From the NCBI RefSeq assembly GCF_022385335.1, contig NZ_CP092431.1:8990001-9054000 (forward strand): a stretch of 64,000 nt of DNA, in the 5' to 3' direction. The DNA comes from Streptomyces deccanensis (GTDB lineage: Bacteria; Actinomycetota; Actinomycetes; Streptomycetales; Streptomycetaceae). Positions 20,535-31,469 of the stretch are shown piece after piece. The position numbers and the translations under genes are program-made. Within the stretch, counting starts at the first letter, position 1; each line of letters starts with the position of its first letter. The notes beneath the pieces were generated by a model. That model did no database searches. It was given only the letters and a program-made list of their open reading frames with translations, and was not told the DNA's origin.

Positions 20535-21974
20535 TCAGGCCTCGACCTCGCCGCGCCCCTGCCCCCACAGCGTGTGGAACGAGCCCTCGCGGTCCACCCG
20601 GCGGTACGTGTGCGCGCCGAAGAAGTCCCGCTGCCCCTGCGTGAGCGCGGCGGGCAGCCGCTCGGCACGCAGCGCGTCGTAGTACGCCAGCGCCGCCGCG
20701 AACCCGGGGGTCGGCACGCCCTGCCGCGTCGCGGCGACCAGCACCTCGCGCCAGTCGTCCTGCGCCGCCGCGATCTCCTGGGCGAACGTCTCGTCGGAGA
20801 GCAGGCTCGGCAGGTCGGGGCGGGCGTCGTACGCCGCGCGGATCCGGTCGAGGAAGGCCGCGCGGATGATGCAGCCGCCCCGCCAGATCGACGCGACCTT
20901 GCCCAGGTCGATGTTCCAGTCGTACTCGTCGCGGGCGGCGTCGATCTCGTGGAAGCCCTGCGTGTACGACACGATCTTGGAGGCGTACAGCGCCTGCTCG
21001 ACCCGGTCGGCGAAGGCGCCGGCCTCGGCCGCGCTGAGCGGGGTGGCCTTCGGGCCGGCCAGCGAACGCGAGGCGTCGCGCAGCGCGGCGTGGCCCGACA
21101 GGGAGCGCGCGAAGACGGCCTCGGCGATGCCGGAGACCGGAACGCCCAGGTCCAGCGCGATCTGCACGGTCCAGCGGCCGGTGCCCTTCTGCTCGGCCTG
21201 GTCGACGACCACGTCGACGAACGGCTTGCCGGTGGCCGCGTCCACGTGCGCCAGCACCTCGGCGGTGATCTCGATCAGGTACGAGTCGAGGCGCCCGGTG
21301 TTCCAGGTGCGGAAGATCTCGGCGATCTGCGCGGGGGTGTAGCCGGCCACGTCGCGCAGCAGCTGGTAGGCCTCGCCGATCAGCTGCATGTCGGCGTACT
21401 CGATGCCGTTGTGCACCATCTTCACGAAGTGCCCGGCGCCGTCCGGACCGACGTGCGTGACACAGGGCGCGCCGTCGGCTGCCTTCGCGGAGATCTTCTC
21501 CAGCATCGGGCCGAGGGAGTCGTACGACTCGACCGGGCCGCCGGGCATGATGCTCGGCCCGTTGAGCGCGCCCTCCTCGCCGCCGGAGATGCCCGCGCCG
21601 ACGAAGTGGATGCCCTGCTCGCGCAGTGCGGCCTCACGGCGGCGGGTGTCGGCGAAGTGCGCGTTGCCACCGTCGATGATCATGTCGCCGGGCTCCAGGA
21701 GCGGTGCGAACTCCTCGATCACCGCGTCCGTCGGGCCGCCCGCCTTCACCATGACGACCAGACGCCGGGGGCGCTCCAGCGCCTGGACGAAGTCCTTGGC
21801 GGTCTCGGCCGCGATGAAGTCGCCCTCGTGCCCGTGCTCCTTGATCAGCGCGTGGGTCTTCGCCGCGGAGCGGTTGTGGACCGCGACCGTGTAGCCGTTG
21901 CGGGCGAAGTTGCGGGCGAGGTTGCTCCCCATGACCGCGAGGCCGGTGACGCCGATCTGGGCTGAAGTGCTCAT
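20535..21974 (-). CDS. gnd: 6-phosphogluconate dehydrogenase, decarboxylating
   Basis: Oxidises 6-phosphogluconate to ribulose 5-phosphate and CO2 with NADP in the pentose phosphate pathway. 479 residues, the usual length of the long (E. coli/animal-like) form. Cofactor site GLAVMGSNLARNFARNGYTV near the N-terminus with HNRS for NADP preference; FVGAGISGGEEGALNGPSIM and HFVKMVHNGIEYADMQLIGE carry the substrate-site residues, including the catalytic Lys and Glu. AGGAG precedes the ATG at 21974. Monocistronic, convergent with the 61-aa gene. There is a 332-bp divergent gap to the cell-wall enzyme at 22308. Confidence 0.97.
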   Translation of the reverse strand: MSTSAQIGVTGLAVMGSNLARNFARNGYTVAVHNRSAAKTHALIKEHGHEGDFIAAETAKDFVQALERPRRLVVMVKAGGPTDAVIEEFAPLLEPGDMIIDGGNAHFADTRRREAALREQGIHFVGAGISGGEEGALNGPSIMPGGPVESYDSLGPMLEKISAKAADGAPCVTHVGPDGAGHFVKMVHNGIEYADMQLIGEAYQLLRDVAGYTPAQIAEIFRTWNTGRLDSYLIEITAEVLAHVDAATGKPFVDVVVDQAEQKGTGRWTVQIALDLGVPVSGIAEAVFARSLSGHAALRDASRSLAGPKATPLSAAEAGAFADRVEQALYASKIVSYTQGFHEIDAARDEYDWNIDLGKVASIWRGGCIIRAAFLDRIRAAYDARPDLPSLLSDETFAQEIAAAQDDWREVLVAATRQGVPTPGFAAALAYYDALRAERLPAALTQGQRDFFGAHTYRRVDREGSFHTLWGQGRGEVEA

Positions 21975-22235
21975 ACGGTTGGCTCCTATGGATCCTGATA
22001 TCGGTGGTGCCGTTCCTGCATCAGTATTGTCCTTCCGGCCATCCTGACGTGCACCGGCCCCGTCCGCACTGCGCGGCCTGCCGGGCTTGAGTACGCAGGA
22101 AGGGCCCTACCTGCCTCAATGGGGCGCGCAACCCGACGCATTGCGCGCCGTCCCTGGTCACTCGCGCGCCGGACGGGCGCACTTATGCGCCGGAGCAGGT
22201 CGCTTACCCGCCACTCGCGGGACGGGAGCGGCTGA

Positions 22236-23459
<1,224 letters not shown>

Positions 23460-23505
23460 CGTGGCGGCCTGACGTGGTGCGGGAGGCCCGGTCCGGGCCT
23501 CCCGC

Positions 23506-24633
23506 TCAGGATTTCACGCGGTCGCGATGCCGATCGAGGAGTGCCCTGGGCACATACAGCTCATCCTGGAAGGGCAGCGGCAGCAGTCCGTGCGGGGTTC
23601 CCTCCTCGTCCGCCGCGCTCCTGGCCAGGAACGGCGCCGGTACGACCACACGCTGCTCCAGTCCGATCGCGTCCCCGGTGTCCGGCACCCCGGCGGTCCC
23701 GGCGGTCTGGCGCGGAAGCCCCGCGAGCAGCTCCTCCAGGGCCAGGGAGTCCCGGTCGGCGGTCGTGACGGTCGCGCCTTCGCCGGCCCCGTCCGCCCGT
23801 ACCTCGTCGGCGAGCCGCTCGGTGGTCAGCAGGATCAGGCCACCCGCCGCGACGACACCGCAGCCCAGTGCGAGCAGGGTGCCGGTCGTGCCGTAGCGGA
23901 ACGTCTCGCCGAACATCGTGATGCCGACCGCGGCCGCCACCACCGGGTTCACCACGGTCAGCGTGGCGAGCGGGGCCGTCAGGCCGCCGCCCCGGTACGC
24001 GGCCTGGGACAGCAGCAGACCGGCCGTCGCGAAGGCACCGATGAGGGCGAGGGTCGGCAGGTCGGAGAGCGTGACGCCGTCCGTCCAGTCGACGGCGACT
24101 GTCTTGGTGAAGACCGAGGACATGCCGAACGCGACACCGGAGGCGACCGCGAGCAGGATGCTGCGGACCGCCGGGTGCCGGTGCGCCGCGTGGCCCGCCA
24201 CCATCAGCGCGGCCACCGCGCCCCCGCTGACCACGGCCACCAGCACCCGCTGGGCGGTGTCCAGGGACTGTGCGTCGGCCGAGCCGACCAGGGACAGCAG
24301 GCCCGCCAGACCCACCGTCGCCATGATCGCGCCCCGCCAGGCCGTCGCGCCCGCCCTGCGGCCCACGAAGAGCGCCGCCATGGGCAGGGCGAAGACGATG
24401 GTCAGCGCGCCCAGCGGCTGCACCAGGCTCAGCGGGCCGTAGGCGAGGGCCACCACGTGCAGCAGGCCGCCGAGGCCGTTCAGTCCCACGGCGGCCCACC
24501 AGACCGGCCGGCGCAGCGGTGCGTAGGACTGGCCGGAGGAGGACACCGCGACTCGCTCCTGGACGATCGCCCCGCCCGCGTAGGCCACGGCGGAGACGAA
24601 CGACAGCAGGACGGACAACGCGAGGGCGCTCAT
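23506..24633 (-). CDS. DMT-family (EamA-like) transporter
   Basis: 375 residues with about nine or ten hydrophobic segments (ALALSVLLSFVSAVAYAGGA, VQPLGALTIVFALPMAALFV, PVVAAAVGITMFGE) and a C-terminal cytoplasmic tail of about 85 residues. Drug/metabolite or magnesium-like (NIPA) transport is the family role; the substrate is unknown. GAGGAG lies about 8 nt before the ATG at 24633; the longer frame to 24744 is unlikely. Divergent from the FhuF-like gene. Confidence 0.85.
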   Translation of the reverse strand: MSALALSVLLSFVSAVAYAGGAIVQERVAVSSSGQSYAPLRRPVWWAAVGLNGLGGLLHVVALAYGPLSLVQPLGALTIVFALPMAALFVGRRAGATAWRGAIMATVGLAGLLSLVGSADAQSLDTAQRVLVAVVSGGAVAALMVAGHAAHRHPAVRSILLAVASGVAFGMSSVFTKTVAVDWTDGVTLSDLPTLALIGAFATAGLLLSQAAYRGGGLTAPLATLTVVNPVVAAAVGITMFGETFRYGTTGTLLALGCGVVAAGGLILLTTERLADEVRADGAGEGATVTTADRDSLALEELLAGLPRQTAGTAGVPDTGDAIGLEQRVVVPAPFLARSAADEEGTPHGLLPLPFQDELYVPRALLDRHRDRVKS

Positions 24634-24810
24634 GTGCGGCTCCTCAGCGCGGTGCGGGGGCTCCCGGCCCGGCGCGGTGAACGCTCGGCTTTCATGGTGA
24701 CCACGATGCCTCCGATACGCCTCCGCGTCGTCGTACCTGAGCACTCAATAGGTCCTACTGCCGTTGGAGTACGAGGGTCCCGTCGTCATACCCCAGGGGG
24801 GCGACACGGG

Positions 24811-25602
24811 GTGCATGCCGCCGCCCGAAGACGTAGCCGTGCCCTGGTACTACTCGTCCTCGTGGATCACGACCCAGGCCTCACCGCCCTCTCGGCCCTC
24901 GGCGGCTTCTTCGTACTACGCACGGGACGACCGGCGCACGGCGAGCCGCCCACCCTGGCGGAGGCGTACGCGGCACGGGATGCCGATGTGAAACAGGAGG
25001 TTTACGCGAATCCCGTAATTTTCCGTGTCCGGAAGGTCGCGCGGAGTCTGCGGGCGCCCGAGCCGCGCGTGGCCGCGTCCATCGCCCACCTCGGCTTCGC
25101 CGCGCGCCTGTGGTCGGTGACCCTGGGGTCGGTCGCCCTGTACGGGCGCGTCCCCGACCTCGACCCCCGTCTCCTGCGCTGGGACGCCGACGCGAGCGCC
25201 CCGGACGAGCTGTGGCTGGCCGAGGTGCGCGGCCTGCCCGCCGAACGGATCGGCGAGATCGTTCGGGACGGCCACCTCGTACCGCTGGCGGCGTCCCTGC
25301 GCGCTCAACTGGGGCTCTCCGAGCGCCTGTTGTGGGGAAACGTGGCCTCCGCGCTGATGGGGGCCGTGCGCCAGATCGACCGCTGGACGGCGGCCAACGG
25401 CCGTACGGAGGCGGCGAGTCGGGCCCGTGCCGCCGCCACCGACCTGTTCGCGCACCCCACCCTGACCGGCACGCTCGACCCGGTCACCCGTCGCCGCCGC
25501 AGCTGCTGCCTGTACTACCGGCTGCCGGACGGCGGGCTGTGCGGCGACTGCTGCTTCGACCGGCCGCCCGGCACCCGCTCCCGCCGCGGTCCTCGCGCCT
25601 GA
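24811..25602 (+). CDS. (2Fe-2S)-binding protein, FhuF-like ferric-siderophore reductase
   Basis: Probably reduces Fe(III)-siderophores in the cytoplasm. The C-terminal motif CCLYYRLPDGGLCGDCC has the C-C-x10-C-x2-C spacing that binds the 2Fe-2S cluster in FhuF. The middle contains VAASIAHLGFAARLWSVTLG and LLWGNVASALMGAVRQIDR, typical of the family. The start is uncertain: GTG 24811 (after AGGGGGG) gives 263 residues; GTG 24862 or an upstream ATG at 24709 are alternatives. Divergent from the DMT transporter. I see no clear iron box in the gap. Confidence 0.82.
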   Translation: MHAAARRRSRALVLLVLVDHDPGLTALSALGGFFVLRTGRPAHGEPPTLAEAYAARDADVKQEVYANPVIFRVRKVARSLRAPEPRVAASIAHLGFAARLWSVTLGSVALYGRVPDLDPRLLRWDADASAPDELWLAEVRGLPAERIGEIVRDGHLVPLAASLRAQLGLSERLLWGNVASALMGAVRQIDRWTAANGRTEAASRARAAATDLFAHPTLTGTLDPVTRRRRSCCLYYRLPDGGLCGDCCFDRPPGTRSRRGPRA

Positions 25603-25724
25603 CCACGCCCCCGGTCCGCGCTGCCCGACCCCCGGGCGTGCGCCCGCGCCAACATCGTGGTCTTCCGCAACCGACCCTTCTGGGTGACCATGTGGGAACC
25701 AGCCGCTGAGACAGGGGGTTCCGG

Positions 25725-26876
25725 GTGCGAGTCGGCCTGCTGACCCGGGAGTATCCGCCCGACGTCTACGGTGGCGCGGGCGTCCATGTCGAGTTCCTCG
25801 CCCACGAGTTGCGGTCCCTGGTCGACCTGGACGTGCACTGCTGGGGCGAGGGCGCCGCCGGCGGTGTCGTACGCCACCGGCCCTGGTCCGCGCTCGACGG
25901 CGCCAACGACGCGCTGCGCACGTTCTCCGTGGACCTCGCCATCGCCGCCGGCCTCGAAGGCCGCGAACTGGTCCACTCCCATACCTGGTACGCCAACCTC
26001 GCCGGTCACTTCGGCAAGCTGCTGCACGGCGTCCCCCATGTGATGACCGCCCACTCGCTGGAGCCGCTGCGCCCCTGGAAGGCCGAGCAACTGGGCGGCG
26101 GCTACGCCCTGTCCAGCTGGGCCGAGCGCACCGCGATCGAGTCCGCCGACGCGGTGATCGCCGTCTCCGGCGCCATGCGCGACGACATCCTCGGCTGCTA
26201 CCCCGCCCTGGACCCGGCACGGCTCCACGTCGTGCACAACGGCATCGACACCTCGCTCTACCGGCCGGATCACGGCACGGACGTCCTCGACCGGATCGGC
26301 GTCGACCCCGCCCGCCCGTACGTCCTGTTCGTCGGCCGCATCACCCGGCAGAAGGGCGTGCCTCATCTGCTGCGGGCCGTACGGGACATCGACCCGGCCG
26401 CACAGGTCGTGCTCTGCGCGGGCGCGCCCGACACCCCGGAGATCGACCAGGAGTTCCGGGACCTCTTCGCGGAGCTGAGCCGCGTCCGCGAGGGTCTGTT
26501 CTGGATCCCGCAGATGCTGCCGCGCCCGGACGTGATCCAGCTCCTGACCCACGCGGCCGTGTTCGTCTGCCCGTCGGTGTACGAGCCGCTCGGCATCGTC
26601 AACCTGGAGGCCATGGCCTGCGGTACGGCCGTGGTGGCGTCGCGGGTGGGCGGTATCCCGGAAGTCGTGGAGGACGGCGTCACCGGCCTGCTCGTGCCGA
26701 GCGGGGACGACTTCGAGAACGGGTTGGCCCGAGCCCTGGACTCCGTGCTCGCCGATCCCGCGACGGCCGCCCGGCTGGGCGAGGCCGGCCGGGAGCGCGC
26801 GGTGCGGGAGTTCGGTTGGGACGCGGTCGCCCGGCGGACGGTCCGGCTTTACGAGGAAGTCCTCAAACAGGGGTAG
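25725..26876 (+). CDS. glgM: Actinobacterial glycogen synthase / alpha-maltose-1-phosphate synthase
   Basis: GT4 glycosyltransferase of 383 residues using ADP-glucose, in the actinobacterial subfamily now known to make maltose-1-phosphate for the GlgE pathway (as Rv1212c). Key parts: RVGLLTREYPPDVYGGAGVH at the N-terminus, VHSHTWYANLAGHFGKL, LFVGRITRQKGVPHLLRAVR, and the C-terminal SVYEPLGIVNLEAMACGTAV with the donor-site Glu. GTG start at 25725. glgC follows 55 bp downstream on the same strand, so the donor and its use are made together. In mycobacteria these two genes are divergent. Confidence 0.93.
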   Translation: MRVGLLTREYPPDVYGGAGVHVEFLAHELRSLVDLDVHCWGEGAAGGVVRHRPWSALDGANDALRTFSVDLAIAAGLEGRELVHSHTWYANLAGHFGKLLHGVPHVMTAHSLEPLRPWKAEQLGGGYALSSWAERTAIESADAVIAVSGAMRDDILGCYPALDPARLHVVHNGIDTSLYRPDHGTDVLDRIGVDPARPYVLFVGRITRQKGVPHLLRAVRDIDPAAQVVLCAGAPDTPEIDQEFRDLFAELSRVREGLFWIPQMLPRPDVIQLLTHAAVFVCPSVYEPLGIVNLEAMACGTAVVASRVGGIPEVVEDGVTGLLVPSGDDFENGLARALDSVLADPATAARLGEAGRERAVREFGWDAVARRTVRLYEEVLKQG

Positions 26877-26931
26877 TCACAGGGCAGTCAGGATCAGCGT
26901 TCGGCACGACCGGGCGTAGAGGGGCGGCGGG

Positions 26932-28152
26932 ATGCGGCGCGGTGGACCTTCGGTGCTGGGAATCGTACTGGCGGGCGGTGAGGGCAAGAGGCTGATGCCC
27001 CTCACGGCCGACCGCGCGAAACCGGCGGTGACTTTCGGCGGCACGTACCGCCTGGTGGATTTCGTTCTCTCCAATCTCGTCAACGCGGACATCCTGCGCA
27101 TCTGCGTGCTCACGCAGTACAAGTCGCATTCGCTGGACCGGCACATCACGACGACCTGGCGGATGTCGAGCCTGCTGGGCAACTACGTCACCCCGGTCCC
27201 GGCCCAGCAGCGGCTCGGCCCGCGCTGGTACCTGGGCAGCGCCGACGCGCTCCTGCAGTCCCTGAACCTGGTCCACGACGAACAGCCCGAGTACGTGGCC
27301 GTGTTCGGCGCCGACCACGTCTACCGCATGGACCCCCGCCAGATGCTGGCACAGCACATCGAGGGTGGCGCGGGCGTGACGGTGGCCGGGATCCGGGTGC
27401 CGCGCGCGGAGTCGCCGTCCTTCGGCGTGATCACGCCCGGCTCCGACGGCCGGACCGTCGAACGCTTCCTGGAGAAGCCGTCCGACCCGCCGGGCCTGAT
27501 CGACGACCCCGAATGCGTGTTCGCTTCGATGGGCAACTACATCTTCACCACCAAGGCCCTGGTGGAGGCGCTCCAGCGGGACGCGGAGGACGAGGACTCC
27601 GTCCACGACATGGGCGGCTCGATCCTGCCCCAGCTCACCGACCGGGGCGAGGCCCAGCTCTACGACTTCAGCGCCAACCACGTACCCGGCGAGACCACCC
27701 GTGACCAGGGCTACTGGCGGGACGTCGGCACCCTCGACGCCTACTACGACGCCCATATGGACCTGATCGCCGAGCGCCCCGCCTTCAACCTCTTCAACCG
27801 CAGCTGGCCCATCTACACCAGCTCCGGCCAGCTCTCCCCGGCCCGCTTCAACGCGGGCGGCATCGCCAGCGAGTCGATCATCAGCGCGGGCTGTCTGATA
27901 CGGGGCCAGGTGACGCGGTCCGTCCTCTCCCCGGGGGTCGTCGTGGACCCGGGCGCGGTCGTCCAGGGCTCGGTCCTGCACGACAACGTCCACATCGGGC
28001 GGGGCGCGGTCGTCCGGGGCGCGGTGCTCGACAAGAACGTCCAGGTGCCTCCGGGTGCCACCATCGGAGTCAACCCCGAAAAAGACGCCGAGCTGTACAC
28101 CGTCTCCCGGGGCGGGGTGATCGCGTTGGGCAAGGGGCAGCAGGTGTCCTAG
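26932..28152 (+). CDS. glgC: Glucose-1-phosphate adenylyltransferase
   Basis: Makes ADP-glucose from ATP and glucose 1-phosphate, the committed step to glycogen and maltose-1-phosphate. 406 residues: nucleotidyltransferase domain with [48 protein letters not shown] and EKPSDPPG, then a left-handed beta-helix (about 290-400) with hexapeptide repeats. ATG 26932 preceded by GGGCGGCGGG. Probably cotranscribed with glgM; a hairpin terminator lies about 50 bp after the stop. Confidence 0.96.
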   Translation: MRRGGPSVLGIVLAGGEGKRLMPLTADRAKPAVTFGGTYRLVDFVLSNLVNADILRICVLTQYKSHSLDRHITTTWRMSSLLGNYVTPVPAQQRLGPRWYLGSADALLQSLNLVHDEQPEYVAVFGADHVYRMDPRQMLAQHIEGGAGVTVAGIRVPRAESPSFGVITPGSDGRTVERFLEKPSDPPGLIDDPECVFASMGNYIFTTKALVEALQRDAEDEDSVHDMGGSILPQLTDRGEAQLYDFSANHVPGETTRDQGYWRDVGTLDAYYDAHMDLIAERPAFNLFNRSWPIYTSSGQLSPARFNAGGIASESIISAGCLIRGQVTRSVLSPGVVVDPGAVVQGSVLHDNVHIGRGAVVRGAVLDKNVQVPPGATIGVNPEKDAELYTVSRGGVIALGKGQQVS

Positions 28153-28202
28153 GGCAGGGCCTAGCCCTTCAGGGTGACCGGAGTGCACACAGATGTCGCA
28201 TG

Positions 28203-28230
28203 AGTCCCGCCTTTCTTTAAGGGCGGGACT
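28203..28230 (+). terminator. Terminator after glgC
   Basis: agtcccgcc (28203-28211) pairs with ggcgggact (28222-28230) around an A/T-rich loop, followed by taat. Fifty bp downstream of the glgC stop. Confidence 0.8.
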
Positions 28231-28329
28231 TAATCTGTTGTTAACTGTGCGTAGCTTGATCGTACTTGACCGTAATCGGCCAACAGCGATTGACTACCGA
28301 CTCACCCGTCGTCGACGCGAGGCAAGCCC

Positions 28330-29676
28330 TTGACTCCTGACCTGCTCGCCCCCCTCGACCTTGCGTTCTGGAACATCGAGTCCGCCCAACACCCCATGCA
28401 CCTGGCCGCCCTCGGCGTCTTCACGGCGAACTCGCCCACCGCGGGCGCCCATGCCGCCGAGCTGCTCGCCACGCGGTCCGCCGCGGTGCCGGCGCTGCGG
28501 ATGCGGATCCGGGACGTGTGGTTCCCGGACGTCCGGCTGCCCCTGGCGTTCGGCGGCGCGACCCGGGAGCCCGTCGCCGACTTCGAGCCCTTCGACCACG
28601 TACGGCTGCACGCGCCGGTCGCCGACTTCCACACGGTGGCCGGACGGCTGATGGAACGCCCGCTGGAGCGCGGCCGGCCGCCATGGGAGGCGCACGTGCT
28701 GCCGGGGGCGGACGGCACCTCCTTCGCCGTGCTGTTCAAGTTCCACCACGCCCTCGCCGACGGACTGCGGGCGCTGACGCTCGCCGCGGCCGTCATGGAC
28801 CCCATCGACATGCCCGCGCCCCGACCGCGCCCCGCCGAGCCGCCCCGCGGTCTCCTCCGCGACGTGCGCAAACTCCCCGACCTGGTCAGAGGCACCCTCT
28901 CCGACCTCGGGCGCGCCCTCGACATCGGCGCCTCCGTCGCCCGCACCACGCTCGACGCGAGCCTCGGGGCCCGTTCCCCGGCCGCGCTGACCTCCGAGGC
29001 CAGCGGCACCCGTCGCACCGCCGGGGTCCTCGTGGACCTCGACGACGTGCACCGGATCCGCAAGACCGTCGGCGGCACCGTCAACGACGTCCTCATCGCG
29101 GTCGTGGCGGGGGCGCTGCGGCGGTGGCTGGACGAGCGCGGGGACGGCAGCGACGGGGTCGCGCCCCGGGCGCTGATCCCCGTCTCCAAGCGCCGGCCCC
29201 GCACGGCGCACCCGCAGGGCAACCGGCTCTCCGGATACCTGATGAAACTGCCCGTCGACGATCCGGATCCGCTGCGGCGGCTGCGTACGGTGCGGGCGGC
29301 GATGGACCGCAACAAGGAGGCGGGGCCGAACCGGGGCGCGGGCGCGGTGGCCCTGCTCGCCGACCATGTGTTGCCGCTCGGGCACCGGCTCGGAGGGCCG
29401 CTGGTCAGCCAGGCGGCGCGTCTGTGGTTCGACATCCTCGTCACCAGCGTCCCGTTGCCCAGTCTCGGGCTGCGGCTCGGGGGCTGCCCGCTCGCCGAGA
29501 TCTACCCCCTCGCTCCGCTCGCTCATGGGCAGTCGCTCGCCGTGGCCGTCTCCACGTACCGGGGGAGTGTCCACTACGGCCTCGTCGCCGACGCGGAGGC
29601 CGTCCCGGACCTGGACCGGCTGTCCGGGGCGGTCGTCCGGGAGGTGCGCGACCTGCTGGCGGCATGTGAACCCTGA
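28330..29676 (+). CDS. Wax ester synthase/diacylglycerol acyltransferase (WS/DGAT)
   Basis: Acyl-CoA-dependent acyltransferase for triacylglycerol storage in actinobacteria. 448 residues beginning LTPDLLAPLDLAFWNIESAQ; active-site motif HHALADG at His139-His140, corresponding to HHxxxDG; later VGGTVNDVLIAVVAGALRRW and the ND/PLW-type WFDILVTSVPLP region. Start codon TTG at 28330, preceded by GAGG 9 nt upstream. Follows the glgC terminator and stands alone. Confidence 0.92.
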   Translation: MTPDLLAPLDLAFWNIESAQHPMHLAALGVFTANSPTAGAHAAELLATRSAAVPALRMRIRDVWFPDVRLPLAFGGATREPVADFEPFDHVRLHAPVADFHTVAGRLMERPLERGRPPWEAHVLPGADGTSFAVLFKFHHALADGLRALTLAAAVMDPIDMPAPRPRPAEPPRGLLRDVRKLPDLVRGTLSDLGRALDIGASVARTTLDASLGARSPAALTSEASGTRRTAGVLVDLDDVHRIRKTVGGTVNDVLIAVVAGALRRWLDERGDGSDGVAPRALIPVSKRRPRTAHPQGNRLSGYLMKLPVDDPDPLRRLRTVRAAMDRNKEAGPNRGAGAVALLADHVLPLGHRLGGPLVSQAARLWFDILVTSVPLPSLGLRLGGCPLAEIYPLAPLAHGQSLAVAVSTYRGSVHYGLVADAEAVPDLDRLSGAVVREVRDLLAACEP

Positions 29677-29687
29677 CACCCGTCTCA

Positions 29688-29887
29688 CGCCCCCGCCGCC
29701 CCTACCCGTCCCATCCTCCAGGGGCTGCGCCCCTTCGACCCCCAGCCGTCCGCCCGGTGGGGCTTCTCGCGCAGTTCCCCGCGCCCCTATGGGGGCGCGG
29801 GGAACTGCGCGAACGGGGTCCGGGGCGGAGCCCCGAGTCTGTGAGCGGGGGTCGAAGGCGGCGCGCAGCCCCTTCAGGGTCGGGTTT
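29688..29887. repeat. GC-rich nested palindromic repeat, copy B
   Basis: The left part (29688-29745) is nearly identical to the left outer arm of copy A. The inner inverted repeat (cgcgcagttccccgcgcccc at about 29769-29788 and its complement at about 29793-29812) has only a 4-6-nt loop. The gap 29677-29975 also carries a degenerate right outer arm (29860-29887). Confidence 0.85.
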
Positions 29888-29975
29888 TGGTGAGTGGGGG
29901 CGGGGCTCCGTACAATTTCGCGTTCGGTGGCGGACGCGGTGGGCGGGCCGCGGTGATCAGGGAAACGGCAGCGCG

Positions 29976-31469
29976 ATGACGGTGACAGAGGACGGCCCCG
30001 CGACCACGGACGAGGTCGCGTACGGCCCCGGCATCGACCCGGAACGGCTCGCCGTGTGCCTCAGCGTGCTGGAGGAGCTCGACAAGCTGGAGGTCGACCA
30101 CCCGGACGCCATCGCGGTGCGCCGCGCGACCGCCGGCGTCTACCGCACCGTCAAGCAGCGCCGCCGCCAGGAACGCCGCGCCGCCAAGACCGCCCACGAC
30201 AAGGCGGTCACGGAGTCCACGGCCACCGGCTCCGCCCAGCGCATCGACGACGAGACCGAGGGCATCCTGCCGTCGTCCGTCACCGAGGCGGGCAAGATCG
30301 CGGGGATACTCCAGCGCCCGCGCTCCTGCTACACCTGCAAGACCCGGTACGTCGAGGTCGACTACTTCTACCACCAGCTCTGTCCCGAGTGCGCCGGCGT
30401 GAACCGCGCCAAGCGCGACGTCCGCGCCGACCTCACCGGCAAGCGCGCCCTGCTCACCGGCGGCCGCGCCAAGATCGGCATGTACATCGCCCTGCGGCTG
30501 CTGCGCGACGGCGCGCACACCACGATCACCACGCGCTTCCCCAAGGACGCCATCCGCCGCTTCAAGGCCATGGACGACTCGGCGGACTGGATGCACCGTC
30601 TGGAGGTCGTCGGCATCGACCTGCGCGACCCGGCGCAGGCCGTCGCCCTCGCCGACCAGGTCGCCGAGGCCGGTCCCCTCGACATCCTCATCAACAACGC
30701 GACCCAGACCGTACGCCGCCTGCCCTCCGCCTACGCCGCCCTGGTGGACGGCGAGAGCGCCCCGCTGCCCGCCGGTGAGCTGCCCCCGTACCACGTCATC
30801 GGCGCCTTCAACTCCGGCGCCGTCGACGGCCTCGCCGCGCTGCCCGTCGGCACCAGCGGCCTCGACGCGCAGCAGGTCGCCGACCTCGCCCTGGTCGCGG
30901 GCAACGCCAGCGTCGCCCGGCACCTCGACGGCACCGCCATCGACGCGGGCGGCCTCGTCCCCGACGTGGTCGACAGCAACACCTGGGTGCAGACCATCGA
31001 GCAGATCTCCCCGGTGGAGCTGCTGGAGACCCAGCTGTGCAACTACACGGCGCCGTTCATCCTGATCAGCAAGCTCCGCCCGGTCATGGCCGACGCCGCC
31101 CGGAAGGCGACCAGCGGACGCGCGTACGTCGTCAACGTCTCGGCGATGGAGGGCGTCTTCGGCCGTGGCTACAAGGGCGCGGGGCACCCCAACACCAACG
31201 CCGCCAAGGCCGCGATGAACATGGTCACGCGGACCAGCGCGCAGGAGATGTTCCAGACCGACGGCATTCTCATGACCTCCGTCGACACCGGCTGGATCAC
31301 CGACGAGCGCCCCCACTTCGACAAGCTGCGCCTCGCCGACGAGGGCTTCCACGCCCCGCTCGACCTCGTCGACGGCGCGGCCCGCGTCTACGACCCCGTC
31401 GTCCGCGGCGAGCAGGGCGAGGACCTGTACGGCGTCTTCCTGAAGGACTACGCGCCCGGCAAGTGGTGA
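29976..31469 (+). CDS. SDR-family oxidoreductase-like protein with N-terminal zinc ribbon
   Basis: 497 residues. Residues 1-110 are helical, then a probable zinc ribbon with Cys118-x2-Cys121-x14-Cys136-x2-Cys139 (CYTCKTRY ... CPECAG). A Rossmann SDR domain follows: cofactor loop TGGRAKIG at 161-168, INNATQT for the NNAG motif, and NVSAMEG. In the usual YxxxK position the sequence is Thr407-x3-Lys411, so the catalytic Tyr is absent and activity may differ from normal SDRs. GGAAA precedes the ATG. The last 22 bp overlap the convergent frameshifted HD gene. Confidence 0.88.
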   Translation: MTVTEDGPATTDEVAYGPGIDPERLAVCLSVLEELDKLEVDHPDAIAVRRATAGVYRTVKQRRRQERRAAKTAHDKAVTESTATGSAQRIDDETEGILPSSVTEAGKIAGILQRPRSCYTCKTRYVEVDYFYHQLCPECAGVNRAKRDVRADLTGKRALLTGGRAKIGMYIALRLLRDGAHTTITTRFPKDAIRRFKAMDDSADWMHRLEVVGIDLRDPAQAVALADQVAEAGPLDILINNATQTVRRLPSAYAALVDGESAPLPAGELPPYHVIGAFNSGAVDGLAALPVGTSGLDAQQVADLALVAGNASVARHLDGTAIDAGGLVPDVVDSNTWVQTIEQISPVELLETQLCNYTAPFILISKLRPVMADAARKATSGRAYVVNVSAMEGVFGRGYKGAGHPNTNAAKAAMNMVTRTSAQEMFQTDGILMTSVDTGWITDERPHFDKLRLADEGFHAPLDLVDGAARVYDPVVRGEQGEDLYGVFLKDYAPGKW

